From contig NC_065576.1 in the NCBI RefSeq assembly GCF_937616625.2, forward strand, positions 27,897,128-27,961,127: DNA of 64,000 nucleotides. Reading direction: 5' to 3'. The translations under genes and the position numbers were made by a program. Numbering within the stretch: position 1 is the stretch's first letter; every line of letters starts with the position of its first letter. The notes beneath the pieces were generated by a model that did no database searches, was not told where the DNA came from, and saw only the letters and a list, made by a program, of their open reading frames with translations. Below, piece by piece: positions 61,739 through 64,000 of the stretch. The DNA comes from Mercurialis annua. Its lineage: Eukaryota > Streptophyta > Magnoliopsida > Malpighiales > Euphorbiaceae.

Positions 61739-62607
61739 GGGTTAATTCCTAAAAAAATCACGAACTTTACACGAAGTTTCATTTTAATCATGACCTTTAA
61801 AAGTTGCCATTTAAAGGCACGAACTTTCATTTTGTTTCAAATCTATCATTTCAGTGTATTTTTGTTGACTAAATTTTTTAATAAATCATTAATCAAAGAC
61901 CCAAATTATAAATCGACATTAAATCTTATTATCTTTTAGTTATAGTATATAGGATTAGGAATTTTTGGTTCGATAAAATACATCGGATTTTACTTTGGCG
62001 ATAGATTTGAAACAAAATGAAAGTTCGTGCCTTTAAATGACAACTTTTAAAGTTCATGATTAAAATGAAACTTCATGTAAAGTTCGTGATTTTTTTAGAA
62101 ATTAACAAAAATTTTAATAACATTATGAAACAAATACAAACGTTTCACCTTTTAGCGATTTAAGCCAAACACTTACAAACATTACAAAACATAACCAAAC
62201 GTTTAAAACGTTACTAAAAAAATTCAAACATTTCTAATTTTTAGTGATTTAAGCCAAATGTTTACAAACGTTACGAAACAAATGCAAGCATTCCCCCTTT
62301 TTAGCAATTTAAGCCAAACGTTTATAAACGTTACGAAAGAAATCCAAGTGTTTCACCTTTTTAGCAATTAAGCCAAATGCTTACAAATGTTACGAAACAA
62401 ATCCAAATGTTTCACCTTTTTAGCGATTTAAGACAAACGTTTACAAACGTTACGAAACAAATCCAAACGTTTCACCTTTTTAGCGATTTAACCCAAATGT
62501 TTTGAAAGGCTGTGAAACAAATCCAAAAATTTCACCTTTTGACCAAGTTATGCAAAATGTTTACAAACGCTACGAAACAAATCCAAGCGTTTCACCTTTT
62601 TAGCAAT
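60126..62607. repeat. HOR unit R5 copy 1 (2482 bp, carries MITE)
   Basis: 60126 aligns with 62608, 60279 with 62761 and 60869 with 63351, all 2482 bp. It is related to R2 but shorter. It contains MITE copy 3. Confidence 0.85.
61739..62109. mobile_element. Mutator-type MITE, copy 3 (371 bp)
   Basis: The same element, again 197 bp after the landmark (61542). The left duplication AATTTTTAA is at 61730-61738. At the right end the terminal CCC reads AAA and the duplication is reduced to AATTTTAA, so this copy has decayed at one tip after amplification. Confidence 0.88.
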
Positions 62608-64000
62608 TTAAGCCAAACGTTTACAAACAATACGAAACAAATCCAAGCGTTTCACCTTTTTAGCAATTTAATCCAAACGTTTACAAACGCTACGAAATAA
62701 ATCTAAACATTTCACCTTTTTAGCGATTCGAGCAAAACGTTTACAAACGTTACGAAACAAATGCAAACGTTTCAACTTTTTAGCGATTTAAGCCAAACGT
62801 TTACAAACGTTAAGAAACAAATCCAAATGTTTCACCTTTTTAGAGATTTTAGCCAAAGGTTTACAAACGTTACGAAACAAATCCATACGTTTCACCTTTT
62901 TAGCGATTTAAGCCAAACGTTTAGAAACGTTACGAAACAAATCCCAACGTTTCCCCTTTTTAGCAATTTAAGCCAAACGTTACAAACGTTACGAAACAAG
63001 TCTAAATGTTGCACCTTTTTAGCAATTTAAGCCAAGCGTTTAAAAACGTTACGAAACAAATCCAATCGTTTCACCTTTTTAGCGATTTAGGCCAAAAGTT
63101 TACAAACGTTACGAAACAAATCAAAACATTTCGCCTTTTTAGCGATTCAAGCCAAACGTTTACAAACGTTACATAACAAATCCAAATGTTTAACCTTTTT
63201 AGCGATTTAAGCCAATCGTTTACAAACGTTACGAAATAAAAGAAAACGTTTCACATTTTTAGTGATTTAAGCCAAACCTTTACAAACCTGATGAAACAAA
63301 TCCAAACGTTTCACCTTTTTAGCGATTTAAGCCAAACGTTTTGAAAGGTTGTGAAAAAAATCCAAATTTTTCACTTTTTGACCAAGTTAAGCCAAACGTT
63401 TACAAACGTTACGAAACAAATCCGACCGTTTCACCTTTTTAGAAATTTAAGCCAGACGTTTACAAATGCTACGAAACAAATCCAAACGTTTCACCTTTTA
63501 AGCGATTCTACGAAACAAATCCAAACGTTTCAGCTTTTTAGCGACTTAAGCCAAATGTTTACAAACGTTACGAAACAAATCCAAACGTTTCACCTTTTTA
63601 GCGATTTAAGCCAAAGGTTTACAAACGTTATGAAACAAATCCAAACGTTTCACCTTTTTAGCAATTTAAGCCAAACATTTATAAAGTTTACGAAACAAAT
63701 CCAAACGTTTCGCCTTTTAACGATTTAAGCCAAACGTTTACAAACGTTACGAAACAAATCCAAACGTTTCACTTTTTTAGTGATTTAAGCAAAAAATTTA
63801 CAAACGTTTCAAAACAAATCCAAACGTTTCACACTTTTAGCGATTTAAGCCAAACGTTTTCAAACGTTATGAAACAAATCCAAGCGTTTCTCTTTTTTAG
63901 CAATTTATGCCAAACGTTTACAAACGTTACAAAACAAATCATAGCGTTTCACCTTTTTAGCAATTTAAGTCAAACGTTTACAAAGGTTATGAAACAAATC
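62608..64000. repeat. HOR unit R5 copy 2, cut by window end
   Basis: Follows 60126 onward at 2482 bp. The equivalent MITE site would lie near 64220, just beyond the window. Confidence 0.85.

Larger units (their letters stand above)
33946..64000. repeat. 60-bp satellite array, right block
   Basis: The same 60-bp monomer and same orientation as 1-18230, roughly 480 copies, continuing past the window end. Non-satellite inserts are limited to three copies of one MITE. This block is more strongly organised in higher-order repeats than the left one. A landmark monomer (TTGAGCCAAACGCTTACAAG) occurs at 34066, 35201, 35977, 38069, 40893, 50968, 52103, 56557, 57692, 59499 and 61542. No gene or RNA is seen in it. 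Confidence 0.98.

Noticed and set aside
33946..64000. Open frames up to 174 codons in the right satellite
   Set aside because: Same reason; copies of one unit give the same frames, broken differently by single indels.
1..64000. CRISPR-like regular repeats
   Set aside because: The repeats are contiguous 60-bp monomers without unique spacers, in a plant genome context and without cas genes.
1..64000. Telomeric repeat or CENP-B box
   Set aside because: No TTTAGGG series was seen, and no sequence matching the CENP-B box pattern in the monomer.

Overview
This window is nuclear DNA from a higher plant, probably a eudicot; I cannot name the species. The evidence is one very large AT-rich satellite array in which plant-type LTR retrotransposons are nested. 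They include a Ty1/copia element primed by initiator tRNA-Met and Ty3/gypsy elements with a chromodomain tail and the usual GGGGAG polypurine tracts. No intact protein-coding host gene, tRNA, rRNA or CRISPR array was found. The setting resembles pericentromeric or other constitutive heterochromatin, but nothing in the sequence proves a centromere.

Layout. Positions 1-18230 are a head-to-tail array of a ~60-bp satellite monomer (about 300 copies). Positions 18231-33945 are a block of nested transposable elements. Positions 33946-64000 are the same satellite in the same orientation (about 480 copies), interrupted only by three copies of one ~370-bp MITE. The monomer is built on a 10-bp rhythm: three of its six decamers start with CAAACGTT and a fourth with GAAAC. 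Variation between copies is concentrated at its CpG sites. The arrays are organised into nested higher-order repeats (HORs). On the left, units are about 2.44, 1.89 and 3.5-3.9 kb. On the right, units or offsets are 1135, 1779, 1807, 2482, 2824 and 5590/6303 bp, with a ~22.5-23.5 kb long-range duplication.

Transposon block. A minus-strand gypsy element (B) is represented by its 3' LTR, polypurine tract and the last 22 codons of its chromodomain. A minus-strand copia element (19409-28444) sits inside that LTR, with two ~2.0-kb LTRs that look about 98% alike, a PBS, a PPT and a degenerate gag-pol. A second minus-strand gypsy element (A) interrupts the chromodomain end of B. It keeps its 3' LTR (~2.9 kb), PPT and the integrase end of pol, then stops abruptly at the satellite at 33945/33946. 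The 5' halves of both gypsy elements are missing. All coding remnants carry stops, frameshifts or lost catalytic residues and are annotated as pseudogenes.

MITE. Each copy has ~108-bp terminal inverted repeats and a 9-bp target duplication, which fits a Mutator-type MITE. All three copies lie at the same place relative to a local satellite landmark, so one insertion was multiplied by satellite amplification. The window therefore records monomer growth, CpG decay, MITE capture, HOR amplification and nested retrotransposition.
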